Shown piece after piece: positions 7,911 to 15,397 of a stretch of DNA of 64,000 nucleotides. Source of the stretch: Novosphingobium flavum. GTDB taxonomy: Bacteria; Pseudomonadota; Alphaproteobacteria; Sphingomonadales; Sphingomonadaceae. Every line of letters starts with the position of its first letter. Positions within the stretch are counted from its first letter, which is position 1. A program made the position numbers and the translations under genes. The stretch lies in contig NZ_JACLAW010000010.1 of NCBI RefSeq assembly GCF_014230315.1, forward strand, positions 62,001 through 126,000, read 5' to 3'. The notes below the pieces were generated by a model. It ran no database searches. It was not told where the DNA came from and saw nothing but the letters and a program-made list of their open reading frames with translations.

Positions 7911-8546
7911 TTACGCCGGCCGTCGGGCCCGTTCAGCGGCCTTGAGACGGCAGATCAGGGTGTCTGCGAGCGCGTCGGGTGCCTCATCGGGAATTGGGAA
8001 TACGGAACTGGCGTTGATTTCGCACAACACATAGGTGTCCTGGCCATCCGGAGTCTTTGGGCCCAGCAGGAAGTCGGCGTCCCAGATGACCGGCAAGGTC
8101 GAGATTTCGAGACCCAGCAACCGGACCATGCCGGGCGTCCAATCGTTTTCCATGCTGGTTCGCAAGCCCTGAAAACGATCATCGCCCGGACCTGAATAGA
8201 GCCGCGGGCCGGCGGGGCCGGCCTTGCGATCCGCCAAGGCGCGAACGAGTTGGTGCCCGAACCCGACCACCTTGTTGCCGGACATATAGCAGCGGACCAT
8301 CCCATCCAGATGGCGGGCCTGGAAAGGTTGATCGACCAGACCGCCGCCAGCCTCGGTTTCCACCCGCCATTCCGATAGGAAGTCGGTCAGCGACAGCCTG
8401 CGCGCCGGCTCCGCCCCGCGTGCGCTCAGGACATCCTCCAGACCGCCGGAAAGGGCAGTGACTTTCCACACGCCGATGCCGCCGTACCCGGCGCCGATCG
8501 TAAACGCAAAGGGGGCAATGGCCACCTTCATGTCATACTCGCTCAA
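7911..8546 (-). pseudogene. N-terminally truncated Cj0069-family (ATP-grasp-like) protein
   Basis: The 211-residue frame opens with FTIGAGYGGIGVWKV, which in Cj0069-type proteins lies in the middle (the glycine-rich ATP-grasp segment). It ends with the family C-terminus YVLCEINASSVFPIPDEAPD. About the first 180-200 residues expected for the family are missing. The first ATG (8546) lies just past a terminator belonging to the upstream esterase gene, so no promoter or ribosome site is evident. I read it as a decayed gene left by a deletion. A shorter working protein cannot be excluded. Confidence 0.65.
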
Positions 8547-8552
8547 GTGCAG

Positions 8553-8579
8553 AAAAGGCGCCCGGCTGACCAGGCGCCT
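8553..8579 (-). terminator. Rho-independent terminator of the esterase gene
   Basis: On the minus strand AGGCGCC and GGCGCCT form a 7-bp stem with a 10-nt loop followed by TTTT. It sits 8 nt after the esterase stop codon and just before the truncated ATP-grasp gene. Confidence 0.75.
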
Positions 8580-8586
8580 ATTTGGC

Positions 8587-9573
8587 TCAATGCGCGTAGG
8601 TGCTGGGGATGAAGCCCTGCTGGCCTAGCCATGCGTGAAACACACCCAGCCAGCCATCGACTGGCAGGTTCTGCCTGGCCGTGCCGAAGCCGTGCTGACC
8701 CTTGGCATAGATGTGCAACTCCGCCTTGGCGCCGGTCGCCAGCCAGTTGGTGAACAGCGCGGGGATGCGCGCGGCAAGCGGATCGTCGGCAGCGCCGGCC
8801 ATGAACGCGGGCGGCAATCCCGGAGAGAGCTCATCGGGTGCAAAGGCATAGATGATCCCGACAAAATTGGGCTTATCAGCAGCGGCTGCGCGGATGGTGG
8901 CCCCACTCGACACGGCCCCACCAGCCGAAAAACCGATGATGCCGATCTTCGCCGGGTTCACACCGTATTGGGCGGCATGACTCCGGACGTACTTGATCGC
9001 TTGCTGGCCATCCGAGATCGCGCCATTTTCAATCGGCCCCATCGTCAGCCCCGGAGGCGGTGCGCCAGCGCCGGTGGGCGCGGCTGCACCCGGCCGGGCC
9101 GCTGCCGCCCGCATCATCTCGTCCATGCCCTGCATGATGCCGCCAGCGGTGGTGGGCATCGGATTCAGGCGATATTTGAGCACGAACGCCGTGATGCCGC
9201 GGTCGGCGAGCCATTGCGCCACGCGCAGCCCCTCGTTCTTGAAGCTGAGTACGCGAAAGCCGCCGCCTGGAGCGACGATCACTGCGGCTCCATTAGCTTT
9301 GCCCGCCGCAGGGCGGAACACGGTCAGGGTCGGGGTCGTGACATTGACAATTAGGGTGTCCGGGTTGGGCGGGTTGAAGCGCTTGCCCTCGAGATCGATT
9401 GCGGTCTCCTTCTGCGTCCAGCCTTCGGTGCCAGGCGCCGCGCCCTGATAGAGCGGGATGACTTGATGGGCCTGAGGCTGCTGTGCCTTGGCTATCGCGG
9501 CCGAACCCGGTGCCCACAAGGCGAACCCGGCTGCCGCGCAGATCATGCGCGCCTTCAATTTTGTCATCTGCAT
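8587..9573 (-). CDS. Exported alpha/beta-hydrolase (acetyl-xylan-esterase-like / BD-FAE type)
   Basis: 328-residue serine esterase of the dienelactone/xylan-esterase-like group. Signal peptide KARMICAAAGFALWAPGSAA, oxyanion strand VIVAPGGGF near 100-108, nucleophile elbow GFSAGG with Ser near 216, and a late His in KGQHGFG near 294. An Asp about 30 residues before the His (AGAADDPLA) completes the expected triad. ATG 9573 is preferred over 9597 because GGGAGAC stands just upstream. It diverges from a truncated TetR gene across an intact palindromic operator, so it was probably the TetR target. The insertion rich in Ala/Pro (about 160-175) is not typical. Substrate unknown. Confidence 0.85.
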   Translation of the reverse strand: MQMTKLKARMICAAAGFALWAPGSAAIAKAQQPQAHQVIPLYQGAAPGTEGWTQKETAIDLEGKRFNPPNPDTLIVNVTTPTLTVFRPAAGKANGAAVIVAPGGGFRVLSFKNEGLRVAQWLADRGITAFVLKYRLNPMPTTAGGIMQGMDEMMRAAAARPGAAAPTGAGAPPPGLTMGPIENGAISDGQQAIKYVRSHAAQYGVNPAKIGIIGFSAGGAVSSGATIRAAAADKPNFVGIIYAFAPDELSPGLPPAFMAGAADDPLAARIPALFTNWLATGAKAELHIYAKGQHGFGTARQNLPVDGWLGVFHAWLGQQGFIPSTYAH

Positions 9574-9610
9574 CGTCTCCCGCTTTGAAAGTGACACCCC
9601 CTTCTACGCG

Positions 9611-9630
9611 ATTTGTACGTGCGTACAAAT
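9611..9630. promoter_or_regulatory. Candidate TetR operator
   Basis: A perfect palindrome ATTTGTACG-TG-CGTACAAAT lies between the divergent esterase and TetR genes, 38 bp from the esterase start. Its length and symmetry are those of TetR-dimer operators. Confidence 0.7.
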
Positions 9631-9690
9631 ATGAAATTTGCGATACCTCAGCATTGATTAGAGTCGAAACCACCCGCCAAGGCTGCACAT

Positions 9691-10044
9691 ATGTCGACAT
9701 CGGATCACCCCACGCGCGAGCAGATCCTGCGCGCCGCCGAACCGCTTTTTGCAGAGCATGGCTTCGCCGGCCTAACGATGCGCGACATCGCGGCCGCAGC
9801 CGGCGTCCATCTGGGCCAGTTGCCCTATCACTTCGGCACGAAAGAGGCCCTGTACCGGGCGATCTGGGAGCACTGGATCAGCCAGGTCGAAGCGCGGGCG
9901 CTGTTGACCGAAATGCAGCCCGGCGCCCACGCCTCACACGCGGCGCAGCTGCGCGGGGTGGTCAAGGCCTTCTTCGATGGGCCGTGCCGCATGATGCGCG
10001 ATCCGCGGGGAAAGCACTTTGTCGCCGAGCGTCCCTGTTTGTAG
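9691..10044 (+). pseudogene. TetR-family regulator truncated by an IS6-type remnant
   Basis: The DNA-binding domain is intact: REQILRAAEPLFAEHGFAGL, then TMRDIAAAAGVHLGQLPYHF and GTKEALYRA, about residues 9-57. TetR proteins are usually near 200 residues. Here the native reading ends at about residue 110 (position 10020), where sequence of an IS6-family transposase begins on the other strand, and the frame stops at 117. The ligand-binding and dimer helices are therefore largely lost. The operator at 9611-9630 remains. The fragment might still be made but probably cannot repress normally, leaving the esterase derepressed. Confidence 0.8.
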
Positions 10045-10255
10045 ACTTCCCTGCTGACGAGGTGGCGTTCCTGAGAGAAATGGTTGTGGACCGGGGCGTG
10101 AACGGACCCGAACTTCTGCAGCGTCTTCATCCGTCGGAAGCGGAGCATGGCACGCTCCCGCCTCCGCACGGGCAAATGGCTGCTCTCACAGCGATTGTTC
10201 GCTTTTTGCTCCCATCCGAGGTCGGTCATCGCCGCGCGGTATGACCGCAAGGTGC
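10020..10255 (-). mobile_element. IS6-family transposase C-terminal remnant
   Basis: The minus strand reads LRSYRAAMTDLG, then NNRCESSHLPVRRRERAMLR, FRRMKTLQKFGSVHAPVHNH and FSQERHLVSREVYKQGRSAT. This is the characteristic C-terminal end of IS6/IS6100-type DDE transposases, including the catalytic-Glu neighbourhood (NNR.ESSH). The N-terminal two thirds and both ends of the element are missing. Its downstream end abuts the broken TetR gene, so insertion and later deletion explain that truncation. Confidence 0.82.
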
Positions 10256-10314
10256 GCGATCAAGCTCGTGGCCGATAGGGTCACTACTTCGAGAGCATTC
10301 GGTACGTTCTCCGG

Positions 10315-10728
10315 CTATGGCGCCGCAGGAACCGAGGGAGCGAAAGTGAACTGCTGCTCGGCTTGGGTCTTGAGGCGCCTTCCTTCCGCGACCTTGTCCT
10401 GACCTTGAGCTAGTAGGGTCGCAGCTTGCCGCTGTGCGGATTGTGCCTGCTCGGTACGTTCGCCGTACTTCGCCAGATCCCGCGATGCCCCGGCTGCCTT
10501 GGCCTGCGCGTCGGCAACCTGCCTGTTGCCCTCGGACATCATCTTGTCGCCACGTTTCCATTGATCGGCGAGCGCGCCCTTCTTGCTGGCCAAATCGCTC
10601 GATCGTCCCGCTTCTGCCTCCATCCGGGTGCCGTTCGTATCGGGCGGGCGCGTGGTGGCGCAGCCTGCCAGCGCTGTCGCAAGCAACACTGACATGGCAG
10701 CCGTTGTGGAGAAGCGTGAGCCGCTCAT
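10315..10728 (-). CDS. Small lipoprotein with helical, Ala/Gln-rich body
   Basis: 137 residues. A lipoprotein signal ends LATALAGC with Cys23, followed by a mature part that is almost entirely helix-forming with heptad-like spacing (about 45-125, rich in Ala, Gln, Lys and Glu), suggesting a periplasmic coiled coil. ATG 10728 overlaps the stop of the GYYD-repeat gene (TGATG), so the two are co-translated. The likely roles are envelope attachment of, or partnership with, the repeat protein. No catalytic motif. I do not recognise the family; it is loosely reminiscent of small Lpp/YgdI-like or DUF4398-type lipoproteins. Confidence 0.78.
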   Translation of the reverse strand: MSGSRFSTTAAMSVLLATALAGCATTRPPDTNGTRMEAEAGRSSDLASKKGALADQWKRGDKMMSEGNRQVADAQAKAAGASRDLAKYGERTEQAQSAQRQAATLLAQGQDKVAEGRRLKTQAEQQFTFAPSVPAAP

Positions 10729-12029
10729 CACGATGGCCTCATCCGCAGGCTCGCACGCACACGGTCGATCCGGAACTGCAGCGAGGCTTCGTCGCGGCTG
10801 GACAGGTTACCGTCGCGATCATGGCGCATGCGCCGTTCGCTCGCCCGGATTAGGTTCAGTTCCCGCAAGGCGCCCATCGTCCTGCCGCGCCCGACTGTGC
10901 GGAAGCTCTCGGGTGAGCGGGCGTAATTCTCAAGGCTGGCAAGTTGTTCAAGCACCGGGCCGGAGAGGGCGGACGCCATCCTGCCATCAGCGAATATCCA
11001 GCGCCCCCGACTATCATAATAGCCGGTGGAGGCACCGACATGCCAGCGCCGGTCAGCCCCGTAATAGCCGGGCTGGGCATCGGCGATCCAGTTTCCAGCT
11101 GGATCGCGATGACCGGCCTGTTCGCCCGCCATCCAGCGTCCCTGAGTATCGTAACGGCCGATCGTGGCGCCGGCGACCCATTGGCCGCGCTGGTCGTAAT
11201 AGCCGCTGGCGCTGCCGGCGATCCACTGATTGTTGCTGTCATAATAGCCGTTGGACGACGACGGGATCCAGCGGTTCTGGCTATCGTAACTACCGCTCGG
11301 AGTGCCGTCGCCGCGCTGGGGAACCCAGTTGCCGCGCGTATCGTACTGGCCGTTCGGGGCGCCGATGACCCAGGCGTTGTTGCGATCGTAATATCCGGTC
11401 GAGCGCCGATCGGCGTCGGTATTGGCGTGCCACATCCCGCGCGTATCGTAGTAGCCATAGGCATTCGACCGCCCGTCGGGGGCCGTACGGGTGTTGCTCG
11501 CCATCCAGCGACCATCGGGATTGCGGTAGCCTTCGGCGGAGCCGGGGATCCAGTTGTCGTTGCGGTCATAATAACCATTGGCCGATGCCGGCACCCAGCC
11601 GCCCGACGCATAGGCGCCGCCACTGCCGCTCCTGGCGACCCAGCGGTTACCGTCATCGTAATAGCCATCGGGCGTACCATCGACCCATCGCCCGTCACGG
11701 TCATAGTAGCCGCGGGCGTCGTTTGCCGAGACCGCAGTCGCGTGCCAGCGGTTCTGTTCGTCGTAATAGCCATAGGCATGGCTGCAATCGCTGCTCGGCT
11801 TGGTTGCCTGGTTGCCGATCACCCCACCGACCCCAGCGCCGATGACCGTACCCAGCGTCTTGTCGCCGCGGCCTGCGATCACGTTGCCAAGGACCGCCCC
11901 GATGCCAGCACCGGCCACAGTTCCTACTACGCGGGTGGACCTCTGGCGTTCGCAGCTATCCTGCGCGTAAGCGATTGATGGAACAAGGGCTATGGCGGCG
12001 ATGCTCGCCGTAAAAAGATGCCTACGCAT
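10728..12029 (-). CDS. Envelope protein with glycine-zipper segment and about 15 GYYD...W repeats
   Basis: 433 residues in four parts. A signal peptide covers 1-22. A glycine-zipper (2TM-like) region at about 35-73 reads VAGAGIGAVLGNVIAGRGD and GTVIGAGVGGVIGNQ. About 15 repeats run from 87 to about 345, with core GYYDxxxxWxxG and a 15-residue basic period (for example GYYDRDGRWVDG, GYYDSNNQWIAG, GYYDQRGQWVAG). A charged helical C-terminus contains RDGNLSSRDEASLQFRIDRV. The repeats are Tyr/Trp/Gly-rich, as in surface or carbohydrate-binding repeat proteins. The gene is coupled to the lipoprotein gene at 10315-10728. An EcfG-like promoter lies upstream. Function unknown. Confidence 0.87.
   Translation of the reverse strand: MRRHLFTASIAAIALVPSIAYAQDSCERQRSTRVVGTVAGAGIGAVLGNVIAGRGDKTLGTVIGAGVGGVIGNQATKPSSDCSHAYGYYDEQNRWHATAVSANDARGYYDRDGRWVDGTPDGYYDDGNRWVARSGSGGAYASGGWVPASANGYYDRNDNWIPGSAEGYRNPDGRWMASNTRTAPDGRSNAYGYYDTRGMWHANTDADRRSTGYYDRNNAWVIGAPNGQYDTRGNWVPQRGDGTPSGSYDSQNRWIPSSSNGYYDSNNQWIAGSASGYYDQRGQWVAGATIGRYDTQGRWMAGEQAGHRDPAGNWIADAQPGYYGADRRWHVGASTGYYDSRGRWIFADGRMASALSGPVLEQLASLENYARSPESFRTVGRGRTMGALRELNLIRASERRMRHDRDGNLSSRDEASLQFRIDRVRASLRMRPS
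10980..11775 (-). repeat. Degenerate 45-bp coding tandem repeats
   Basis: DNA encoding the GYYD...W units of the envelope protein. Most units are 45 bp, with a few 57-90 bp. They are read as protein repeats, not as a CRISPR array: units are in frame, contiguous and diverged at third codon positions. Confidence 0.85.
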
Positions 12030-12073
12030 GTGGATTGCTCCGGAAACGGCGGATGCACGTTCCTCACGGACAC

Positions 12074-12099
12074 AACGTGCAGAACATTAATTAGTTTCC
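12074..12099 (-). promoter_or_regulatory. Candidate EcfG (general stress) sigma-factor promoter
   Basis: On the minus strand GGAAAC, a 16-bp spacer and CGTT precede the GYYD-repeat gene, with a predicted transcript leader of about 38 nt. The alphaproteobacterial EcfG consensus is GGAAC-N16/17-CGTT, so the match has one extra A. The rest of 12030-12233 is AT-rich and gene-free. Confidence 0.45.
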
Positions 12100-12233
12100 G
12101 ATTCTGAATCACACTGCCCATTATTTGAATATTATCGCCTGACATAATCCATAATCTAATAAATCATTCGGATATTGACTAATGCACGATCGAAAAATTC
12201 GTGCCGCACCGCCCCCAAGGTTCGTCACCCCGT

Positions 12234-12615
12234 TTACCTGGTGCCTGCCCGCAGCAGGGAGGCAATGGCTTCGATCAGGCAAACCGGCGCGAAAGACTTC
12301 ATCAGGCTATCGGCAACGCCCTGCGCCGGCCATTCGTGACTGCTCGCCCCGCTGACGTAGACCACAGGCAAGTTACCGACGCTGTTTCTTGCGAGGCGGG
12401 CAACATCCCAGCCGGTCATAGGGGAGCCGAGATTGATATCAGTGATCAGGCCGCTGATCTGGACCTGCGGATCACCCGGCATGAGTGCATGCCTGTTCGG
12501 CGCTGTCGGCGACGAGCAAGTCGAGACCACTACCCGCGAAGGCATCGAATACCATGGCCTGGATCAGGATTTCGTCCTGCACATAGAGCACGACAGGACA
12601 CGGCGGCTGACCCAT
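12234..12615 (-). pseudogene. Frameshifted single-domain response regulator
   Basis: From ATG 12615 the frame gives PCPVVLYVQDEILIQAMVFD and LLVADSAEQACTHAG, then a TGA. The homologous continuation lies in another frame from about 12480: PQVQISGLITDINLGSPMTG, WDVARLARNSVGNLPVVYVS, GASSHEWPAQGVADSLMKSF, ending at 12234. Together these make one receiver domain with phospho-acceptor Asp in LITDIN. The first acidic pair is QD instead of ED, and the usual KPF near the end is KSF. One indel separates the halves, so the gene is broken. It follows a histidine kinase gene read in the same direction. Confidence 0.8.
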
Positions 12616-12727
12616 TTGGTCGGCTCTCGAATTCCGTCTCGGGGGCGCGAAGCGTCTGCAACTCGAACTACCTGTATCGCCCCAGTCGGGTGGTTGTTCC
12701 GGAAAGACCGGGGAATCAGCCGCTCAA

Positions 12728-13753
12728 CTACAAATTGCAGGTTATCGCCACCTGAGTTCCGGGACCATTGTCGGAAATGGTCACCTTGGCCTGCAACTGC
12801 TTGGCAAGGGCGTTGACGATCCCGGTGCCAAGACCAGCCTTGGCTGGATCGAACCCCGCCACCAGCCCGACCCCGCTGTCGCTCACGGTCAGGCTCCAGC
12901 CGGTTGGGGCGGAGCGGTAGTCGACCTCGATCGTGCCCCCTCGCCCGTCTTCGGGGAAGGCGTGCTTCAGGCAATTGATGACAAGCTCGGTTACAATCAG
13001 GCCAAGGCTGACCGAAACGGCGCTGCTGGTCACCGTCGCATCGGTGTGCACGGTCAGCCGGATCGCCGCCGGATCGCCGATCATCGAAGCGCCGATGCTG
13101 CTGCACAAGTCGGTGAAATAGGGGCCGATGGCAACGTCGGTGGAGTCGCTGAGCGCAAGCTGGCGCTGCAGTGTGGCGACCGACATCACGCGGTTATGTG
13201 CATCACGCAGGTGCGTGCGGGTTTCCTCGGACTGCACACGACGCACGCTCTGCATCAGAACGCTGGCAATGATCTGGAGGCTGTTGGCGACACGGTGCTG
13301 CAGTTCGAGCCACAGCAGTTGCTTTTCCCTCACCAGATCGTCCTTGATCCGCTCGGCCTTGCGTGCCTCGGTAACGTCGCATACGGCCAGCGCGATATAG
13401 CGCTTTTCGCCGATAGGCAGATTGAGCAGGTGGGCGCTGAGTATAAGTTTCAGCGTCTCCTGTTTCTGTCGGACCAGGTCGATTTCGTATGATTCGATTG
13501 CCTCTCGACCGGCGACAACCGCATCCAGCAGCGAGCGTAACTGGGGGATGTTCCATTCACCATCGCCCAGTGCAAATATTGAGCGACCGATGGTGTGGCC
13601 AAGAGCAAGGGAAAAGGACCGGCAGAACGAACCGCTAGCGGCATGGATTTGTAGGTTCTCGTCCAGCAGGACCAGCGGAGTGGGTGAGGACATGACCAGC
13701 GCCATGCCAAGACTGCTGGTGGTATCGGGACGCAAAGGCGTGAGAAATTCCAT
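12728..13753 (-). CDS. PAS-containing sensor histidine kinase, HisKA_2 type
   Basis: 341-residue cytosolic kinase with no membrane segment. An N-terminal PAS domain (about 15-130) is followed by a HisKA_2 dimerisation helix with the phospho-acceptor His153 in LQHRVANSLQIIASVL. The HATPase domain follows, with an N-box near LVINCLKHAFPEDGRG and a G-box in DSGVGLVAGFDPAKAGLGTG. This class signals to single-domain regulators or, in alphaproteobacteria, often to the PhyR general-stress pathway. Its immediate partner at 12234-12615 is frameshifted, so it may signal to another protein. The bound PAS ligand is unknown; no obvious flavin Cys motif is seen. Confidence 0.88.
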   Translation of the reverse strand: MEFLTPLRPDTTSSLGMALVMSSPTPLVLLDENLQIHAASGSFCRSFSLALGHTIGRSIFALGDGEWNIPQLRSLLDAVVAGREAIESYEIDLVRQKQETLKLILSAHLLNLPIGEKRYIALAVCDVTEARKAERIKDDLVREKQLLWLELQHRVANSLQIIASVLMQSVRRVQSEETRTHLRDAHNRVMSVATLQRQLALSDSTDVAIGPYFTDLCSSIGASMIGDPAAIRLTVHTDATVTSSAVSVSLGLIVTELVINCLKHAFPEDGRGGTIEVDYRSAPTGWSLTVSDSGVGLVAGFDPAKAGLGTGIVNALAKQLQAKVTISDNGPGTQVAITCNL

Positions 13754-13933
13754 GGCCGAAGCCTCAGAAGACCGGAGGCTCGCGCAGCGAAAGCCGTTTC
13801 CCGGGGAACCAGCGCCTACCTTCGGGCCGCCACCAGATCAGGGCCTTGCTTTAGCACGCCCGCGCTAGCGCCCCTAAACAAAATGAACGGTAGGGACAGT
13901 GCCGCCGGCCATCCTTAGCGCCGTTCGGCGCTT

Positions 13934-13969
13934 GCCAAAAGCTTGGCTGTATCAACGGCAGCTTTTGGC
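13934..13969. repeat. Inverted repeat, 9-bp arms
   Basis: GCCAAAAGC and GCTTTTGGC are separated by 18 nt. No T-run follows, so it is not a clear terminator. Confidence 0.5.
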
Positions 13970-14186
13970 CTTGTCAGTGCTACAGCAGCCGTTTCGGACC
14001 GCCCAACCAATTGGTCGAAAGAATGCTGCCGATGTCGCGCGAAGCGTTATCCCGCGCGATGAAGCTGGCAATCGTCACAAGGTCTGCCTCCGCTGCGGGC
14101 GAAAACTCGAGGCGCATCACCTATTCTGCCGCGCTGCCGGCTATGCCCCGCGCTCAGCCTCGACGAAGGGCCGCGCGGGCGCGAAA

Positions 14187-14206
14187 GTTTACACTCGTCT
14201 GTAAAC
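14187..14206. promoter_or_regulatory. TetR-operator-like palindrome without an adjacent regulator
   Basis: GTTTACA-CTCGTC-TGTAAAC is a perfect 7-bp-arm palindrome of the kind bound by TetR/AcrR dimers. No TetR gene is adjacent; the nearest genes are tRNA-Met (minus) and the histidine kinase (minus, 430 bp left). Confidence 0.45.
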
Positions 14207-14240
14207 TCGCTCTGCGCGCCGTCGCTAAGTGCTTGATTTC

Positions 14241-14317
14241 TGGTAGCGGAGGAGGGACTCGAACCCCCGACACGCGGATTATGATTCCGCTGCTCTAACC
14301 GGCTGAGCTACTCCGCC
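14241..14317 (-). tRNA. tRNA-Met (CAT)
   Basis: 77-nt cloverleaf with encoded CCA. Acceptor GGCGGAG pairs with CTCCGCT, the anticodon arm has 5-bp stem GCGGA/TCCGC around loop ATCATAA (anticodon CAT), and the T-loop is TTCGAGT. The general pattern is that of elongator tRNA-Met. tRNA-Ile2, which also has CAT before modification, cannot be fully excluded. Confidence 0.92.
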
Positions 14318-14366
14318 CCGAAAGGGCTGCCCCCGCGGATTCGCTGGGCAGGCGCGGCCTCTAGCT

Positions 14367-14927
14367 TCACCGGCCCGCGCGGTCAACCATCTCTTTGCCC
14401 CTGAACGGGAAGATCCCGGCCGCTTCCCACGGACCGCCCAGGTAGAGGTGGAGACCGAGGCCGGTGAAGGTAAAGTCGCGGGCCGGAAAAGTGCCGGAAA
14501 GCTGCCGCTGGAGCGCCTTGGCCGCGGCGGGCTCGACCTTGTTCTGCACGGTGATGTGGAGGCGCGGCTCGTGCTGGTCCTGCACGGTGAGAGCGCCGTG
14601 GAAGTGCTCTGCAACCATGCTGCGAAGGCATAGCATCGCCGGGCTTTCCAGAGCCAGCGCCGTGCCGGTGCCGAGCGGCATCAGGGCGCCCGTCAGCCGG
14701 GCCGGAACCGGGGCATGGCGCGCGGCAATGGCCTTGAGCAGCGGCAGCAGTTCATCACGCAGCGAGGGCGCGAAGGCGTGGAACAGGGTGACATGGGCCT
14801 GCAGCTTGTTGCGCTCGGGCGGGAAGTGGGCGCGGCGCAGGCCGTCGGCCCAGGCGAAGAGGTCGCGCGGCAGTTCGGCCGTGACGATGAAGGGAGCCGG
14901 CCTGCTATCGGCCACCGGGCTGACCAT
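14367..14927 (-). CDS. thpR: 2'-5' RNA ligase / 2H phosphoesterase-family protein (ThpR/LigT-like)
   Basis: 186-residue two-histidine phosphoesterase. The duplicated HxT signature is present as HVTLF (His45) and HITVQ (His124), about 79 residues apart as in LigT-type proteins. These enzymes cleave 2',3'-cyclic phosphodiesters in RNA or join RNA ends in vitro; the physiological substrate is usually uncertain. The protein is cytosolic with no signal. It is the first core gene to the right of tRNA-Met and diverges from a small membrane protein gene. Confidence 0.85.
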   Translation of the reverse strand: MVSPVADSRPAPFIVTAELPRDLFAWADGLRRAHFPPERNKLQAHVTLFHAFAPSLRDELLPLLKAIAARHAPVPARLTGALMPLGTGTALALESPAMLCLRSMVAEHFHGALTVQDQHEPRLHITVQNKVEPAAAKALQRQLSGTFPARDFTFTGLGLHLYLGGPWEAAGIFPFRGKEMVDRAGR

Positions 14928-14986
14928 TGCGCGATGTCATGGCCCGGTTCACTATCAGAGGCGGATGAATGGGGGAAAGACTATCC

Positions 14987-15397
14987 ATGACCCGCTTTCG
15001 CATGATCAGCCTGGCATTTCTGGTGTGGAACCTGACCGGCGACGGCGCCTACCTCGCCCAGTCCAGCGCCGATCTGGATGCCCTCGCCCGGACCGATCCG
15101 ATCACGGCCGATGCCTTTCGCGCCATGCCGTGGTGGGCGTGGAGCGCCTATGCCGCGGCGGTGTGGGGCGGGACGGCGGCGGCGATTGCCCTGCTGATGC
15201 GCCGCCGGCTGGCGGTGCCGCTGTTTGCGCTGGCGCTGGTGGCGGTCGTGATCCAGTTCGGCTGGACCTTCCTCGGCTATGGCCTGATCGCGAAGAAAGG
15301 AATCGGCACCGTGGCCTTTCCGCTGGTGATCGCGGTGATCGGCCTTGCCGAACTGGCCTATGCCCGCGCCCGCCGCGCGGACGGGACGCTGCGCTAG
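14987..15397 (+). CDS. Small four-helix membrane protein of unknown function
   Basis: 136 residues with four predicted membrane helices: about 5-22, 52-70, 76-94 and 105-124. A polar loop between helices 1 and 2 contains DLDALARTDPITADAFRAMP. Similar small proteins in sphingomonads are often labelled sugar transporter without evidence. No transporter signature is seen. ATG 14987 is preferred over 14969 because it starts directly at the first hydrophobic segment. The stop overlaps the convergent mltG stop by 4 bp. Confidence 0.75.
   Translation: MTRFRMISLAFLVWNLTGDGAYLAQSSADLDALARTDPITADAFRAMPWWAWSAYAAAVWGGTAAAIALLMRRRLAVPLFALALVAVVIQFGWTFLGYGLIAKKGIGTVAFPLVIAVIGLAELAYARARRADGTLR

Larger units (their letters stand above)
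13754..14240. other. 487-bp gap with two inverted repeats and no recognisable gene
   Basis: No frame on either strand resembles a known protein. It contains a 9-bp-arm hairpin at 13934-13969 and a TetR-operator-like palindrome at 14187-14206. It forms the boundary between the accessory region and the tRNA-Met gene, and may be leftover from an insertion or deletion. Confidence 0.5.

Noticed and set aside
3792..9573. SMP-30, AlgE-type barrel, propeller lipoprotein and esterase as one sugar-use pathway
   Set aside because: Orientations differ, an integrase remnant splits them, and no sugar kinase, dehydrogenase or regulator links them.
10980..11775. Regular repeats that might be a CRISPR array
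   Set aside because: Units are in frame, contiguous, diverged and encode GYYD...W protein repeats; no constant repeat with unique spacers.
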